A DNA stretch of 6,757 nucleotides from Ruminococcus sp. Its GTDB lineage: Bacteria; Bacillota; Clostridia; Oscillospirales; Ruminococcaceae. The notes under the pieces are model-generated. The model saw nothing but the letters and a program-made list of their open reading frames with translations. It was not told the DNA's origin and searched no databases. Below are positions 5,697 to 6,757 of the stretch, piece by piece; the stretch's first letter is position 1, and each line of letters begins with the position of its first letter. Where the stretch lies: contig JAAVHM010000115.1 of NCBI GenBank assembly GCA_014799675.1, positions 1-6,757 of the forward strand, given 5' to 3'. A program made the translations under genes and the position numbers.

Positions 5697-6757
5697 CTCA
5701 ACTATCGCAAGCACAAACTTGTCCTCGCGGTAAACGCTGCTCACCGATTTGATGAGGGAAAACATTTTTTCGTTTTCCTCGTCGGTGTTCACACCGATAC
5801 TTACCATGGAATAACCGTCGTACTCCGTATTGTCGTAATAATGTTTTTCTCCGTTGTCGCCTGTGTAATAGGGAAGCTCCTTGCAATCCGCCAGATGCTT
5901 TTCAAGGGAGGATATCCTTATGGGAATACCGCTGTTGTAGTTCCCGTTTATAAGGTTGTCCTGATATTCCTCTGTCAGGAAGTACCGCACAAACTGCCAT
6001 GCCCCCTCGGGGTTCGCCGCCTTTGCCGTAATTGCAAAGCTTTTTTCTCCCGACATGGACGTGCCGTTCCCATCAGACGCGGGGAAGCCCTTAAACGTCA
6101 CGGGACTGCCGAAACGCACTTTTTCGTTGCGGCGCAATGCAAGACAGTCGTGTATCTCTAATATGTCAAGAAGCTGTTCGCCGCTTCTGAGCTTCGGAAT
6201 TGTGTCGGAATAATAGTTGTAGTCATCCGGATAGTCCTCGGGAAAGCTGCCGCAGAATTCCAGAAGCCTTATAAATTCCTCGCCGTCAAGATTGCATTTG
6301 CCGCTTTTCAGGTCAATAAAATTTTCGTAACAGCTTGAAACAAGCAGCCTGAGCGCATAATCCTTTGTTGCAGTTGCCGAAAAAACTCTGCTGTCGGGGT
6401 GAGCGTTTATAAACTCCGTAAATTCGTCCATAGTCCAGCCACGTTCCTCGCCAACAAGCTCCGTCTTGCCCGCAACGCTTAACAGTTTAAAGCCCGGCAC
6501 TATCTCATAAAGCTTTCCGTCTACCTCGTATGCCTTTAAAACGTTCTCTAAAAAGTCGCTCCGTTCCATTTCGGGGTCGTTGTCTATAAACTCGTAAATG
6601 TCCGCAAAAAGCCCCGTTGAAATGTAATTCTCCACGGGAGCGTCATGGGAATAATGCAAACCAAGCAGAATTACGTCGGGGATATTTCCCGAAACCATAT
6701 CAATGTTCATTCTGTCTACTCCGTCGGTATAGTCGGCGTAGGAGGTAAGCTCCACCT
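5598..6757 (-). CDS. Large extracellular solute-binding lipoprotein, 3' part (start outside window)
   Basis: The 5' end is cut by the window edge. The frame is open to base 6757, and the first Met-like codon inside it (GTG at 6755) is internal, because the neighbouring paralogue has the same ELTSYADY segment at about residue 387 of 774. The visible 385 residues are most of an ABC-type sugar-binding domain. They contain the GN-PDV hinge segment near the start, then D-DPE...FLENVLKAYEVDGKLYEI, a GFP-x-DGNGT loop, NPEGAWQFVRYFL-TEEYQ, and the tail EEAGAYFAGQKSAE ending in LDENR. These match the next gene segment by segment, so an N-terminal propeller-like region and lipoprotein signal probably lie upstream, by inference. 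The protein would sit outside the membrane and bind an oligosaccharide for an ABC importer. Its TAA stop overlaps the ribosome-binding site of the next gene, which shows they share an operon. The substrate cannot be read from the sequence. Confidence 0.9.
   Translation of the reverse strand, partial: VELTSYADYTDGVDRMNIDMVSGNIPDVILLGLHYSHDAPVENYISTGLFADIYEFIDNDPEMERSDFLENVLKAYEVDGKLYEIVPGFKLLSVAGKTELVGEERGWTMDEFTEFINAHPDSRVFSATATKDYALRLLVSSCYENFIDLKSGKCNLDGEEFIRLLEFCGSFPEDYPDDYNYYSDTIPKLRSGEQLLDILEIHDCLALRRNEKVRFGSPVTFKGFPASDGNGTSMSGEKSFAITAKAANPEGAWQFVRYFLTEEYQDNLINGNYNSGIPIRISSLEKHLADCKELPYYTGDNGEKHYYDNTEYDGYSMVSIGVNTDEENEKMFSLIKSVSSVYREDKFVLAIVEEEAGAYFAGQKSAEEVAEIIQNRVQNYLDENR

Noticed and set aside
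6753..6755. GTG as the start of the right-edge gene
   Set aside because: The paralogue shows this point to be about halfway through the protein, and there is no signal peptide after it, so it is an internal Val codon.

Overview
The window carries one block of genes, all on the minus strand. It looks like a carbohydrate-uptake and hydrolysis locus from a Clostridia-type Firmicute; a gut or rumen Ruminococcus/Oscillospiraceae relative is my best guess. Supporting signs are lipoprotein signal peptides ending in SSC-GK, AAAGGAG ribosome-binding sites, sigma-A-type promoters, a Firmicute-style C-terminal tail on the solute-binding proteins (EEAGAYFAGQKSAE), and a GH43 glycosidase without a signal peptide. 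The taxonomic placement is inference from style, not from a marker gene.

Layout in the direction of transcription (right to left). From 6757 to 5598 is the 3' part of a large solute-binding lipoprotein gene whose start lies outside the window. Twelve bases later comes a 774-residue lipoprotein (5585-3261) with an N-terminal repeat region resembling a beta-propeller and a C-terminal ABC-type solute-binding domain. These two genes are clearly co-transcribed. A 155-base control region follows (3260-3106). It holds a strong promoter (TTGACA, 17 bp, TAAACT) and two palindromic sites built from the half-site TTGGTTTGTT/AACAAACC. These resemble operators of the ROK-family xylose repressor XylR; one lies over the -10 element and the other 63 bp upstream. 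This promoter reads into a compact 457-residue sugar-binding lipoprotein (3105-1732). After a 45-base gap comes an intracellular-type GH43 beta-xylosidase/alpha-L-arabinofuranosidase (1686-214), broken by a single in-frame TAG after codon 125. A hairpin terminator lies at its end (189-213), and the last roughly 190 bases hold no convincing gene.

How the parts fit: the lipoproteins would capture oligosaccharides outside the membrane, an unseen permease would import them, and the cytoplasmic GH43 enzyme would release xylose or arabinose. The XylR-like operators and the GH43 family independently point to xylan-derived sugars. The weak points are that no permease, ATPase or regulator gene is in the window, and that the GH43 gene as written cannot make a full-length enzyme. 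The most notable observations are the paired, helically phased operators over the promoter, the nonsense codon next to the catalytic Asp motif, and the tandem propeller-SBP lipoproteins. I see no clearly new defence, mobile or RNA-guided system.
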